From assembly GCA_029215795.1 (NCBI GenBank), contig JARDYH010000003.1, positions 63,930,109 to 63,994,108 on the forward strand: 64,000 nt of DNA, given 5' to 3'. The translations under genes were made by a program, and so were the position numbers. The stretch is from Anniella stebbinsi. Lineage: Eukaryota > Chordata > Lepidosauria > Squamata > Anniellidae. The notes under the pieces were generated by a model, which worked only from the letters and a program-made list of their open reading frames with translations, was not told where the DNA came from and did not search any database. This document shows positions 45,999 through 57,254 of the stretch, one piece after another (the first letter of the stretch is position 1; the number at the start of each line of letters is the position of its first letter).

Positions 45999-46557
45999 GC
46001 AGGCCTTTTATCCTATTTTAATGTCAAAAGTCTGTTTTTCTTTTTGAAATTTCTTTTATGTGTGTCTATGTATGTGTGTACATGTGTGGTTAGAAGATGA
46101 AAGTCAGAACTCAAAAATCAAACTTACCATGGCTGCAGCATCAGAGACCTCAGTTATAGCATCCATTGACCCCAGGTATCTTCACTGGAATAGGCCCATA
46201 AATGCAGAGTAAAGGAAGTGGCCAGCTCTTAAAAACTGTGCTTTGATTGTAATATCAAAAACCCATATTAGGCAATGCTGATACTTTGATAAAGTTGCTG
46301 ATCATGGCCTAAGCAGGGGTAGGCAAGCTGTGGCCATTAGCCTAATTTAATGCAGCCTAATCCCAAATGTCCTCTGCAAGTTAACAGTTTAGACCTCAAG
46401 CACTAGAAGGCTGTCCCTCCTCCATGGCTCATTAGCAGGGAAGACAAGGGCAGGGAAAGAGATAGGGGAAAGGCCAAAAGAGAGAGAAGGGGGTAACTCC
46501 ACCACTTTGGGTTCTGGCCCTGCCTATCACTGGCTTCAGCCCTGGCCCCACCAGTAG

Positions 46558-46877
46558 TAGGGTGACCAGATAAAATCCAGGTCAAGGCTCATGTAACTTT
46601 AACAGTTGTAGAGAAAAGGGAATTTCAGCCAGAGTCATTTGTATGCAATTAGTTCCTGGTGATATTCCCTCTTCATCACAACAGTTAAAGATGCAGGCAC
46701 TATACTAGAGTGACCCGATACAAAAGAAGGCAGGGCCCCTGCAACTTTAACAGTTGTGATGGAGAGGGAATTTCACCAGGAACTAATTGCATACAAATGA
46801 CACTGGCTGAAATTCCCTTTTCTCTACAACTGTTAAAGTTACATGAGCCCTGACCTGGATTTTATCTGGTCACCCTA
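46558..46877 (+). mobile_element. 320-bp palindromic hAT-type MITE, copy 2
   Basis: The ends are TAGGGTGACCAGAT and ATCTGGTCACCCTA. The 8-mer ACCAGTAG lies exactly on both sides (46550-46557 and 46878-46885), which assigns the family to hAT-type transposition. The interior matches copy 1. Confidence 0.95.
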
Positions 46878-47103
46878 ACCAGTAGGTGAGCCCCAACAGA
46901 TCATACCCAAGGGAATATATAGCCCTCAACAGGGGGAAAAAGGATTCTAAAACATTGGGCTCTCATATTGTTTGAAGGCAGTGAGATTTTTTGAGTGTTT
47001 TTTTTCCTATGAGGGGCTGGAGTAAACATTAAATTACCTCGGGTTGTTTTAAGTATAACTTGCATTGCATGGGGCCTGCTCACAGAAGATTGATTCTCAC
47101 GGA

Positions 47104-47296
47104 ACTACAGACATATTAAACTGAGGGGTAGCTGTGTTAATCTGTTGCAGTAAAAACAATGAAGAGTCTTATGGCCCCTTAAAGACAACCACATTTATTC
47201 TGGCATAAGCTTCTGTGAGTTCATCAGACAAAAAAGCTTATGTCCAAATTAATTGGTTTGACCTTAAGGTGCCACAAGACTTGTTGTTTTCGTAAC
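47104..47296. repeat. Ancient amniote interspersed repeat
   Basis: GGGGTAGCTGTGTTAATCTG, CATAAGCTTCTGTGAGTTCA and AAGGTGCCACAAGACTTGTT are words I recognise from a repeat that is common in turtles, crocodilians and squamates. I cannot name its class from the sequence. Confidence 0.55.
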
Positions 47297-47332
47297 ATTA
47301 ATAGGGCCCTCATACTTTTAAAAAAAAGAAAA

Positions 47333-47751
47333 GATATTATAGAGCTTTAAAAACTGCAGAAAAGGGCAAATAAAATGATCAAAGACCTGGAGCATCTCCC
47401 TTATGAGGGAAATTTACAACAGCTGGGATTGTTTAGCTTGGAAAAAAGGAGGCTAAGGAGAGATATGATAAAATTATGCATGGTGTGGTGAATGTGGATA
47501 GGGCAACATTTTTCTCCCTCTCCCATAGTGCTAGAACCCAGGGACATCCCATGAAGCTGATTGGTGGGAGATTCAGGACAGATAAAAGGAAGTACTTCTT
47601 CACACAGTGAATCTATGTAATTCGCTACCGCACAAGGTGGAATGGCCACCAGTTTGGATGACTTTAAAAAGGCGTTAGATAAATTCTTGGAGAAGCCTAT
47701 CAATTGCTTCTAGTCCTGATAACTATGCATTACCTCTAGTAGCAGAGGCAG
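47333..47751 (+). mobile_element. CR1/L3-like LINE, 3' part, left segment
   Basis: A broken frame reads [20 protein letters not shown], the C-terminus of CR1/L3-like polyproteins. The 3' UTR follows (CTGATTGGTGGGAGATTCAG, AAAGGAAGTACTTCTTCACA). It stops at GAGGCAGTAT, where an L2 insertion begins. Its continuation is at 49757-49930. Confidence 0.8.
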
Positions 47752-47804
47752 TATAATAATAATAATAATAATAATTATTATTATTATTATTATTATTATT
47801 ATTT
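47752..47804. repeat. (AAT)n followed by (ATT)n
   Basis: An AAT run switches to an ATT run, making a perfect palindromic low-complexity block at the 3' end of the inserted L2. Confidence 0.95.
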
Positions 47805-49756
47805 TATTTCTTACCTGCCTCTCCCTTTGGATCAAAGCAGGGAACAACATTAATATACTAACAATATACATCAAATAGATAAATTAATTAAAAGAGCATA
47901 TAAAACAATCAACACATTTTAAAATTCTTGATTTAAAGTTCATCTGGGTAGGCCTGCCGGAAAAGGCTAGTTTTTATAGCTGCCTTAAACTCAGAGAGAG
48001 TGTTAAATTTATGATTCTCCTCCGGCAGGCCATTCCAGAGTCTGGAGGCGACAGAAGAAAAGGTCCTCTGGGTAACAGTTGTCAGTCTAGTTTTGGCTGA
48101 CTGAAGTAATTCTCCCCAGAGGACCTGAGTGTGCGGGGCAGATTGTACAAGAGAAGGCAATCCCGCAGGTAACCTGGACCCAAACCATGTAGGGCTTTAA
48201 AGGTAATAACCAACACTTTGTACTTCACCTGGAAACTAATTGGCAACCAATGAAGTGATTTTAAAGTTGTTGTAATATGGTCACCCCTAGGTGTACCGTT
48301 GACCAACCTGGCTGCCATATTTTGAACTAATTGAAATTTCCAAACTAGATACAATGGTAACTCTATGTACAGCACATTACAGACATCGAGCCTTGAAGTT
48401 ACCAGTGCGTGCACTACCGTCTTTAGGTCTTCCAACTATAGGAAAGGGCACAGTTGGTGCAACAGCTGAAGCTGATAGTAGGCACTCCTGGCTGTCACAT
48501 CTATCTGGGCTGTCATTTGGAGCGACAGATCCAGGAACACCCCCAAGCTGTTAATACAGTCTTTCAGGGGGAGTGTAGCTCCTTCCAAAACTGGTTGACA
48601 CGCCTCCAAACCCAGGTCAGAGCCCTTGACAGGAAGCACCTTCATCTTGTCTGGATTCAGCTTCAGTTTGTTTTTCTTCATGCATCCCATTACCGCCTCC
48701 AAGCATTCTTTCAGAGGAGACACACTATCCTTAGCTAATGCTGTTATCGAAGGCATAGAGAAATATATTTAGGTATCATCAGAACCCCACCGCATGCCTC
48801 CGGATGATCTCTCCTAGCCGTTTCATGTAGATATTAAAGAGCATTGAGGATAGAATGTTGCCTTGTGGTACGCCACACAACAGCTCCTTTTATGAGGAAC
48901 AACTATCTCCAAGCATCACCATCTGGAACCTAACCAAGAGGTAGGACCGGAACCACTGGAGCACAGTGCACCCGATTCCCAAACCCCTCAGGCGTTCCAG
49001 AAGGATACCATGGTCGATGGTATTGAAAGCCGCTGAGAGATCTAAAAGTACCAGCAGGGACACACTTCCCCTGTCAATACTCATGCGGAAATCATCCACT
49101 AAGGCGACCATAGCTGTCTCAACTCCGTATCCTGCTCTGAAGCCAGTTTGAAATGGGTCTAGAAAATCTGTATCATCCAAGACTGCTTGGAGTTGGAAGG
49201 CAACTGCCCTCTCGATCACCTTGCCCCAAAACGGAAGGTTTGATACCAGTCTGTAATTATTAAGGTCCAGGGGGTCCAGGGAGGGCTTTTTTAGAAGTGG
49301 CTGTACCACTGTTTCTTTTAAACATGGTGAAAAATTTCCCTCCCTGAGAAATGCATTAACAATATGTTGTAGTTGTAGTCTAACTGCATTTCCTCCCTGG
49401 GCAACCAGCCAAGAAGGACAGGGATCAAGAGGACAAGTTGTTTTCCTTACTCATCCAAGCAGCTTGTCCACGTCCTTGGTACTCACCAACTGAAACTGAT
49501 CCAGTGTAATCCTATTCGCAGAGTTGCTGGACACTTCATTGTCAGCTTCTGTTATAATGACAGAATCTAAGTCGGCTCTTATCCGAAATATTTTATCTGT
49601 GAAATGATCATTAAAAGCATCACAGTGAACTACCGAAGGCTCTAAAACCGGGTTCAGGGGTAAAGGTGTCTGGGTTAGACCCCTCACCACCCTGAACAGT
49701 TCTTCTGGACACAAATTCGCAGATGCAATGCGTGCAGAGAAAAAAGCTTTCTTTGC
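47752..49756 (-). mobile_element. L2-type LINE, ~2 kb, 5'-truncated and inactivated
   Basis: Five consecutive minus-strand frames make one broken L2 polyprotein: 49714-49451 (CPEELFRVVRGLTQ), 49309-48890 (reverse transcriptase, with LNNYRLVSNLPFWGKVIERA, FQTGFRAGYGVETA and LLVLLDLSAAFNTIDH as motif A), 48756-48436 (KLKLNPDKMKVL), 48435-48082 (LHWLPISF, FKALHGLGPGYL) and 48160-47933 (SRLWNGLPEENH). At the YADD-type motif C the sequence reads GSDDT followed by a stop codon, so the catalytic aspartates remain but the frame is broken. It is inserted in the LINE at 47333-49930. Confidence 0.9.
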
Positions 49757-49930
49757 TGCCTACATACACCAGTTGCTGGGGAACAGGGGCAGGAGGATGC
49801 CGTAGCACTCATGTTTCACTTGTGGGTTCTTCGTCAACAGCTGGTTGGCCACTGTGTGAACAGGATGCTGGATTAGATGGACCTTTGCTCTGATACAGCA
49901 TGGCTCATCTTATGTTCTTATGTTCTCAGT
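49757..49930 (+). mobile_element. CR1/L3-like LINE, 3' part, right segment
   Basis: The host LINE resumes at about GCCTACATACACCAGTTGCT and continues through CTGGTTGGCCACTGTGTGAA and GCTGGATTAGATGGACCTTT. It ends with TTATGTTCTTATGTTCT, the terminal repeat of this LINE type. The junction is placed to within about 10 bp. Confidence 0.8.
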
Positions 49931-50889
49931 TACCAGATTTGCAGAATTATTACACAAAAGCAAAACATGCACTTACAATCTTTAAATACCTCCCCATACC
50001 CCCTCATTTTCCATTCCAGCCACTGAAGCTCCACAGAGCGTGGAACCGGTGGACACAATAAATATTCAATAACTGGAGTCTTCACCTGCAGTCTGAAAGT
50101 TCAGCCCGCTCAAAGGGTCCACCTCAGTTAGAGCTGGAGTCTAAGATAGCTACATTGGGAGTATGTGGGAAATTTAAATGGTACTTCTCTGACCCAGCTG
50201 CCTGAGTCAACAATTAGAAGGGGGGCAGAAATTAAAGGGGCACTCAGGGCAGGTGTCAGCAGGGGGCTCTGCTGGTGCCTCAGCATCTGCCTGAGGGTGA
50301 CATGTGGTGGGAAATATTTGAAGTAATCTATCCCAGCCCTGAAAAGCTAGTATAAGTGGATATAAGAATAATGAAAATTATATTACACTGACATTCCGGT
50401 TCAATGCAGAAAGTAGCAATTGTTTCCCCCCTTTCTCAATATGTCACTGGGGTCATATAATTATTTGTCACAGCCCCTTGAACTGGCAGGGCTTCCTGGC
50501 TGCTTCTGTTGTCTGTACATGTCACAGGTGGTGTCACTTGTTTTATGATGCACACATCGTTTGATTGGCACAGCTCAGCATCCCTCTTGTGAGCAATCAT
50601 AAGAACGGTGAAGCTCTCACCACAGTTCTGCTGCTCCCGCCTATCCCCAGCAGGCTGGCTGTGTCACTAAAAATAGAATTCCCTATGCTGACATTACAAT
50701 GGGCTTTGCACACCTCCAAAAATTCACTGCATCTGGAACTGCCACATGGAATCCTGTTGCAGAGGGATCTTTGTCTTCCATTTATCTTTGAATTTTGGCA
50801 TCCAGGCAAAAATGAATATGGTCACAATATCTAGGACAGGAACATCTTCAGGTGAATATTATTTGATAAGAGCTTGTCTTGGAAATCAT

Positions 50890-51355
50890 AATTTCTTAAT
50901 TCATTTCATTTATTACATTTCTATACCTCCCCATAGTCAAAGCTCTACGGGTGGTTCACAAAGATTGAAATCCATTAAAATACATCATATAAAATATGAA
51001 ACCATTCATGTAAAGGTATAAAACACAACAACAACAACAACAACATACATCTATAACCATTTAAAGCCACCAACCAGAGACAATCCAGGACCTAATCAAA
51101 GATTCGTTATATGCTGCCAAATGCCTGAGGGAAAAGAGCAATTTTAACCTGGTGCTGAAAAGATGACAATACTGGCATCAGGTGGGCCTCATCAGGGAGA
51201 TCATTCCATAATGGGGTGCCACCACTGAGAAGGCCCTTTCCCTTGTTGCCGCCCTCCGAGCCTCCTTTGGAGGATACTCCCAGAGGAGGACCTTGGATGT
51301 AGAGTGCAGTGTAAGGGTCGGTTCATGTTGGGAGAGGAGTTCCATCAGGTACTAT
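50890..51355 (-). mobile_element. L2-type LINE 3' end fragment
   Basis: TCATTTATTACATTTCTATA, then GGTGGGCCTCATCAGGGAGA and CCCTTTCCCTTGTTGCCGCC match the fragment at 14655-15310 in the same orientation. A CAA run lies at about 51027-51047. The copy is cut at its right end by the 320-bp MITE at 51356. Confidence 0.85.
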
Positions 51356-51675
51356 TAGGCTGACCATATAAAAAGGAGGACAGGGCTCATGTAACTTTAA
51401 CAGTTGTAGAGGAAAGGGAATTTCAGCCAGTGTCATTTGTATGCAATTAGTTCCTGGTGAAATTCCCTCCTCATCACAACAGTTAAAGGTGCAGGCACTA
51501 TACTAGAGTGACCATATACAAAAGAAGGCAGGGCCCCTGCAACTTTAACAGTTGTGATGAAGAGGGAATTTCACCAGGAACTAATTGCATACAAATGACC
51601 CTAGCTGAAATTCCCTTTTCTCTACAACTGTTAAAATTACATAAGCCCTGACCTGAATTTTATCTGGTCAGCCTA
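51356..51675 (+). mobile_element. 320-bp palindromic hAT-type MITE, copy 3
   Basis: The ends are TAGGCTGACCATAT and ATCTGGTCAGCCTA, with length identical to the other copies. The flanking 8-mers GGTACTAT and GTTAGAAG do not match, and the L2 fragment on the left does not resume on the right. One flank has probably been deleted or rearranged. Confidence 0.9.
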
Positions 51676-52169
51676 GTTAGAAGTGCATTATATTAGGCAA
51701 ATTGCTTGCAAAAAGTTTGTATATTAAGCAAAATTGTATACAGAAATGCATGCATTAGGAGAAAAGTGCACAAAAATGCATACAAATTTTCATGCAAACT
51801 TTTAAAAAATATATTAAGGATGAACTGTATTTAAGATGGGAATAGTTCTCAATGTTGGGGATGAACCGAAGTTTAGATTGGAAAAATGAGAGAAACTAAA
51901 ATTGACAGATTCTTCCATCTCTAATTTAGGGTTCAATCATATGCAAAATTCAGAGACATGCAAATTGTGAAAGCTAACTGAATTTTGTTTCACATATTAG
52001 TTCAAATGTATGAAATTAGGTAAATTAGATTTCTCCCCACCCATAATTTCCCAATTCTTCATGATGTGCTAGTTTGAAAAACACACTTGCTCCATGTGCT
52101 GTGTCTTAAGATAGATGCTGAAGGTCTTAGACAGACTTAATTTGATTAAATTCTGCTTGGTACCAAACC

Positions 52170-52305
52170 AGGGACAAGGACCTCAGTTCCTTCCAGATGT
52201 TTTCACCTATAGCTCCCATAATCCCATTAACCAGGCTTGCTAGGGCTGATGGGAGTTCTAATCAAAAACATCTGGAGGGCACCAGGTTGCCTGCCCCTGT
52301 ACTAA
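52170..52305. repeat. Palindromic ACTACAACTCCCA-family repeat
   Basis: CTTCCAGATGTTTTCACCTA at the left and AAAACATCTGGAGGGCACCA at the right, with GATGGGAGTTCTAATC as the right inner arm. Confidence 0.75.
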
Positions 52306-52449
52306 ACAGGCTTCATGTTACACCTAAGTCAACTGGGACAAACGAATAAAAAATGGCTGGTCCCCCATTTTTATTTTAAAAATGCTGTGTTATACTGTTT
52401 CTATTGTGCACATGCATGTTCTTCCACTGCAAATTCATGTATTGGGTGA

Positions 52450-52496
52450 GTACTACTGGACGTATTCCAGCCTGTCCAGTAGTACAGGCTGGAATA
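52450..52496. repeat. Two interleaved perfect 12-bp inverted repeats (A-B-A'-B')
   Basis: A is GTACTACTGGAC (52450-52461) and its complement GTCCAGTAGTAC is at 52474-52485. B is TATTCCAGCCTG (52463-52474) and its complement CAGGCTGGAATA is at 52485-52496. The pairs interleave and share single bases at 52474 and 52485, so they cannot both form ordinary nested hairpins. Confidence 0.95.
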
Positions 52497-54378
52497 TATG
52501 CAACAAAATATCTATTCATGTGAATTTCACATGGAACAAACAAACCTTGGGTTCCACATAATCACCACCATGAATGTGTCCTTGCAGGTAGATGTTTTGT
52601 AATGTTCTATATGGCCTAGATAAATAGGTTTTGATAACGATTCTGAGAAATGATCATAAGGCTCCATTACAAAAATCATTTCACAAATGGTTTACAAAGA
52701 ATTCATATCCTTACACAAGCATGTTGCTTCCAAGCATGGAAGATGAATGAACCCCAAGCATCAGTCATAATGTACCATAATCGACCTCTTTAAATATATC
52801 CTGGTTTAAGTAAACAAGGCAAGTAAATCTAGCATCTACATTTCAACACAGAGTTAGGTTGCAATTGTTTTAAGCATGAAAAGAGACTGGGGCTTCCTGG
52901 TTTAAGTAGATTCCCTTAACAAAATAAATTGAAACGTTAGTTGATGTATGCCATTACATGGTGTGCATTTGCAGTTACAAATGAGATCCATTACGAAAAA
53001 TCCGAATTTATTTTTGATGAACAGGAATTAATTGTGGACCAAATATGGGTTAGTAATTTCTGAAATTAAGCCCCAGGGACCTTCTTTAATATTGATTCCC
53101 CAACTCCCACATGAGTTTCAAACTCATCAAGTTAATGGCTGTTACTACTACGCGTAGTTCAACAACAAAGATAGCTCTTTCATGAATAATTCCAAACACT
53201 GACTCAAGGTGATTGATTAGAGGGGTTATGAATTGAAGAGATAAATGACTTCTTCAATATGCAAATACAACACAAGGCAATAAACACACACTGGTGCATA
53301 TCGGTGCAAAACAATAATTGCAATTAACTGCAGTGTCACAGGCAATATCAGCTGAGATGCCAGTGTCTGCTGCCAGTTATACTGTGGAATTTAACCCTAT
53401 AAGACGGCCTCAAAGAGGTATCTGTACAAAGACCTCACTGCAGGGGTTGAGCATAACAGGGTTGTTTTCAATGACGAATGGTCCAAGGAGAAAGCTGATG
53501 GAGATAAACATTCCCATATACATGGCAAGATGGACGGGACACTTCCTGCAGTATGACTGGGGATTGCATCAATTAGCTCCTGTCAAGATGCTACTATCTG
53601 GATTCAAATTCAAATTTGCATCCTCACCCTTTCTTTGACTACAATTCTCAGTCCAGGAATGAAACCATGGTAGATTAGATTGTCTGAGTCCTAGTTCCAT
53701 TTTCTTTTTAAATGTTCAGGCTTGCATTAGAGGATAGAATCTTGCAAAGCCAAAAGGTTGATTGTGAATGGGAAATATTTATACTCCAGAAAGGACACCC
53801 ATCTCCAGTGAGGGAGGAATTGACCAGACAATACTATAGGGGGGGGGGGGAGGGAATGCTCCTACTATTGAACATCTGCAAGTCCTGATGCTGGAATTTC
53901 AGATGTGGTGTTCTTAGGCACCAATGTGCCCATAGACACCTCTCTTTGCACCTCCCAGGCTCCCTGCCCATCCTGGTTTTTATTTTCTTAGGTATTAATT
54001 TTGCTTTTGACAAAAGAACAACCTGGGAGGTTGGCAAAAAGAAGGCCTGCCCTCCAGCACCATCTTTATTTAGGTTCAAATAGAGCATTTTGTTTTGGAG
54101 CTCAGAATCCACTTTTGTTTTAGATCCTTGTGCAAGTTACTTTTCTTTTAGTCTCATCAGTTTGCCTTCTGACAAATTAATGTTTGGTGACCAGCCATGC
54201 CTATCAAGGCAACCATTTTGTGGGAGTGCCCACAACACTATTTCAAGATTCCAAATGTGCCCACTGACCAAAAAGATTGGAGACTCCTGTCCTGGCTTAA
54301 GAACCCATAGGGCTTCATTGTATTGAATGTATGCTAATGTAAAGTGACATTTCAAAATCTACAAGCAATGTAATAAAT

Positions 54379-54412
54379 GATGGTGATGATGATGAGGATG
54401 AGGATGAGGATG

Positions 54413-54447
<35 letters not shown>
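54379..54447. repeat. (GAT/GAG)n and (AAT)n low-complexity run
   Basis: GATGATGAGGATGAGGATGA passes directly into an AAT trinucleotide run. The complement frame gives poly-Tyr and poly-His stretches that are artefacts. Confidence 0.95.
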
Positions 54448-54750
54448 CCACATTACTTTGATTTAAATAGGAAAACATCAACAGAAACCTCCCCCTCTCT
54501 GCCTCATGGATGAGAACAGAAGTACCACCATCCTGTCCACCGCAGTATGAATTCTGAGGATATATCACAATATATCCACTTTCCCTGAGAAAGAAACTAC
54601 TGGCGATACATTGAACCTACTTTTTTTTAAAAAAAAATGCTTCCACTATACCAAAACAGGCCTTTTTGAAATAACAACATACTCCAGGGTTTTGTTTTTA
54701 AAGCCAGATTAATAGGCACTAAAAACAACCACCCCATAACCTTCACATAG

Positions 54751-54753
<3 letters not shown>

Positions 54754-54785
<32 letters not shown>
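54754..54785. repeat. (TC)n microsatellite
   Basis: An uninterrupted TC run of about 32 bp. Confidence 0.95.
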
Positions 54786-54789
<4 letters not shown>

Positions 54790-55599
54790 GGAGTGCAATT
54801 TTTATAGTGAAGAGATGAAGTCTGCAGGCCGTCTGCTATTTTACATAACTTCATGGGGTGGGGTGGGGCATACGGATTCCTTGCTGCTGGCTTCCAGAAG
54901 AGCCTCTGAATATTATTAGTCCAGTGCTGGCAGCTGAACATTCATCTGAATCAACAGGCTTTGTGTTGGTTTAAAGAGTGCCAATTTACTCATGAGAGCA
55001 ATTCTGGACACTAAAATAAAACAATTGCAGGGACAAGAAATCAGGTTCAGACATGATCTCAAGGGAAAATAAATGTAAAAAGATGAGTGGGAAGAAATGT
55101 CATCTGCAAATAATGTCATTGGCAGAAAAGCCATTCATATGTCCAGCAGTCTCATGAAGTGGAGCCAATGGTGAAGGGTGCCTGCAGGAATCTGATAAGA
55201 TGCCTTTCATTCCCTGCTCCCATCACTGTATTTCATCAAAAGACCAGAGTAAGACTAGCAGGACCTCTGAATCAAAGCCTTTTTCAAAGCCTCGCGAAAA
55301 GACACTTTTTTTGTATACCATTCTTCTGTGCAAGGCTGATGGCAGACGAGGGTTATCTAAGGGTAGAGAATGTGAATGGTACAGAAGGTTGTTGCTCGGT
55401 TGATGTCAGGGATTTTTTTTTAAAACAAACTAAAAATATAAAATAGTAAGTAGTATCTTGAACTGGATCAACTTCCTGTCAATCTAGTCGTATACAAGCT
55501 GTCAAGTCATGTGAAGTCATCATCAGGCAAACTGGATAAGGAAAGTTGGAAATTACTTTCCAATGTGGGTTTCATTGGGGGGGGGGGGAAACATCAATA

Positions 55600-55745
55600 A
55601 TAACACATAACCATGGTTATGTAGCCACCATGGTTAGGAATAGTACACACGACATGCTAAGACATGGTTCACACAACACACTGAGCCATAATGTCTAGCT
55701 CAAAATGCTTAACCACCAAGGCTTAGCATGTCATCTGAACAGGAT
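55600..55745. repeat. Decayed palindromic repeat with CCATGGTTATG words
   Basis: ACATAACCATGGTTATGTAG is nearly self-complementary. GACATGCTAAGACATGGTTC on one side answers GGCTTAGCATGTCATCTGAA on the other. It is related in words to 15728-15975. Confidence 0.55.
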
Positions 55746-55868
55746 CAATGTTTCAGATGCATATCTTCAGATGGCAATTGGGAATAGCCATATGATTGGA
55801 TGCTCTTGCACACAAAAGAAAGCTAGATATCAGGGAACAGGATTCTACCCTAGCCTTTCCCCTGACAT

Positions 55869-56735
55869 TAGGGTGACCAGATGTCCGGTTTCCCCCAGAC
55901 AAGTCTGGAAATGGGGTGCCAAAATGGCGTCGGGGGGGGGGAATCTGTGAATTTTCCTCAAAGTCCGGGAATGGCCGCCTTCCCATGGGCCTTCCCAGGT
56001 TTTTGCTAGGCCAGCGTGACTGCACAGGCCTCAAAACCACCCGGATCAGCCTGGGGGAAGGGCTAGAAGTCGCATTTTGGCGCATCCAAAACACCACTTC
56101 CAGCCCCTTCCCCAGGTGATCTGGGGGTTCTGCAGGGCCGGATCGCTGAGAGGGAGGTGAGAGGGCGAGAGAGCACTCTTTCTCCCCTGCACCCCTCCCT
56201 CTCCATGATCCAGTCCTTTATTTTGCTAAAATAAGGGGCCAGATCGTGGAGAGGGAGGTGGGGGGGACAAGAGAGCTCTCTTTCTTTCTCCCCACCCCTC
56301 CTTCTCTGCGATCCAGCCCTTTATTTTGCTAAGATAAGGGGCCAGATCGCAGAGAAGGAGGTGGGGGGGGGGTGAGAGAGCACTTTTTCTCCCCCCACCC
56401 CTCTCTCCACGATCCAGCCCTTTATTTTGCTTGAAATAATATGATATCGTACTATATTGTCTTTTAGATTCTGTTCTGGTCTATAATTCAGTAAAAACTT
56501 TGTAGAAAAACATTCAGAATGCCAAAAAGAAAGTGTAAATTTCTGATACATTGACTGTCTTACTTATTCTTTATTTGTGAAGTATGAAATTAGACATGTG
56601 ACCAAGGCCACGCCCCCTTAGAGGCGGTCATCTCAAGATGGGCCCGCCTTGGGGGCTGGGCATGTTCGGTGGGCACGCCTCCTTGAGGGCGGCCATCTTG
56701 TCCTCCTTTTTGGTTTCCAAAATATGGTCATCCTA
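55869..56735. mobile_element. 867-bp hAT-type element with 8-bp target duplication
   Basis: The ends are TAGGGTGACCAGAT and ATATGGTCATCCTA. CCTGACAT lies exactly on both sides (55861-55868 and 56736-56743). The terminal words resemble those of the 320-bp family, so the two may be mobilised by related transposases. The interior (about 56100-56430) holds GATCCAGCCCTTTATTTTGC and its complement in several alternating copies separated by G-rich and C-rich tracts. There is no transposase frame. Confidence 0.9.
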
Positions 56736-56882
56736 CCTGACATGTCAGTTTTCTGTGTACAAGATTGGGGGGGGGGGGTTGTATGCAGCAGAGTCAATCA
56801 TGTGAGTCTCCACCGGCACTGAAGTGATACAGCTCGGACATTGTGGTTTTACCACCTCAGTGAGGACTAGCAAGCACAGGGC

Positions 56883-56926
56883 CAGCAGGTGTCATCTTTG
56901 GCAGCTACCAAAGATTACACCTGCTG
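56883..56926. repeat. 19-bp hairpin with 6-nt loop
   Basis: CAGCAGGTGTCATCTTTGG (56883-56901) and CCAAAGATTACACCTGCTG (56908-56926) are complementary at 18 of 19 positions around the loop CAGCTA. A (GCC)n run follows at about 56940-56960. Confidence 0.9.
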
Positions 56927-57254
56927 ACCCTGCTGCTGTTGCTGCCGCCGCCGCCGCCGCTGTGACTGGTACACCGCAGTAATGGTCCATAGTGCCCCAA
57001 AGGAAGGGGCTGCCAACTGACATGTAGCTGCCTACTAACATGGAAGGGTTCACCAGAGGGACCCATATCAAATGCCTCCTCAGACTGGAAGCTGGCCCTG
57101 AGGACTAGGCCTTAATCCAGAGGTGTGGAGACCAAAGTCCAAATCCAATTTTGGAGAAACTTTCAGGGACCACATTTCAGTGGTGCAAAAGGCATTTGGG
57201 GGCCAAAACCAACCAGCATATATTAACTGAAAACTCTTACTGCCAACAACTAAG

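Larger units (their letters stand above)
34988..46549. other. Intergenic region, central part
   Basis: No supported gene. Repeats are listed separately. Nothing was recognised in 34993-35929, 36049-36791, 36821-37790, 38851-39637, 40776-41758, 42122-42715, 43078-43396 and 43991-45952. A fragment of a SINE body in plus orientation lies at about 37800-37880 and a SINE-like tail at about 38795-38850. From 46315 the words CAGGGGTAGGCAAGCTGTGG resemble a hAT-type end but no partner end was found. Confidence 0.7.

Noticed and set aside
47752..47804. Possible CRISPR-like or regulatory repeat array
   Set aside because: It is a simple trinucleotide run at a LINE tail. No spaced direct repeats are present in the window.
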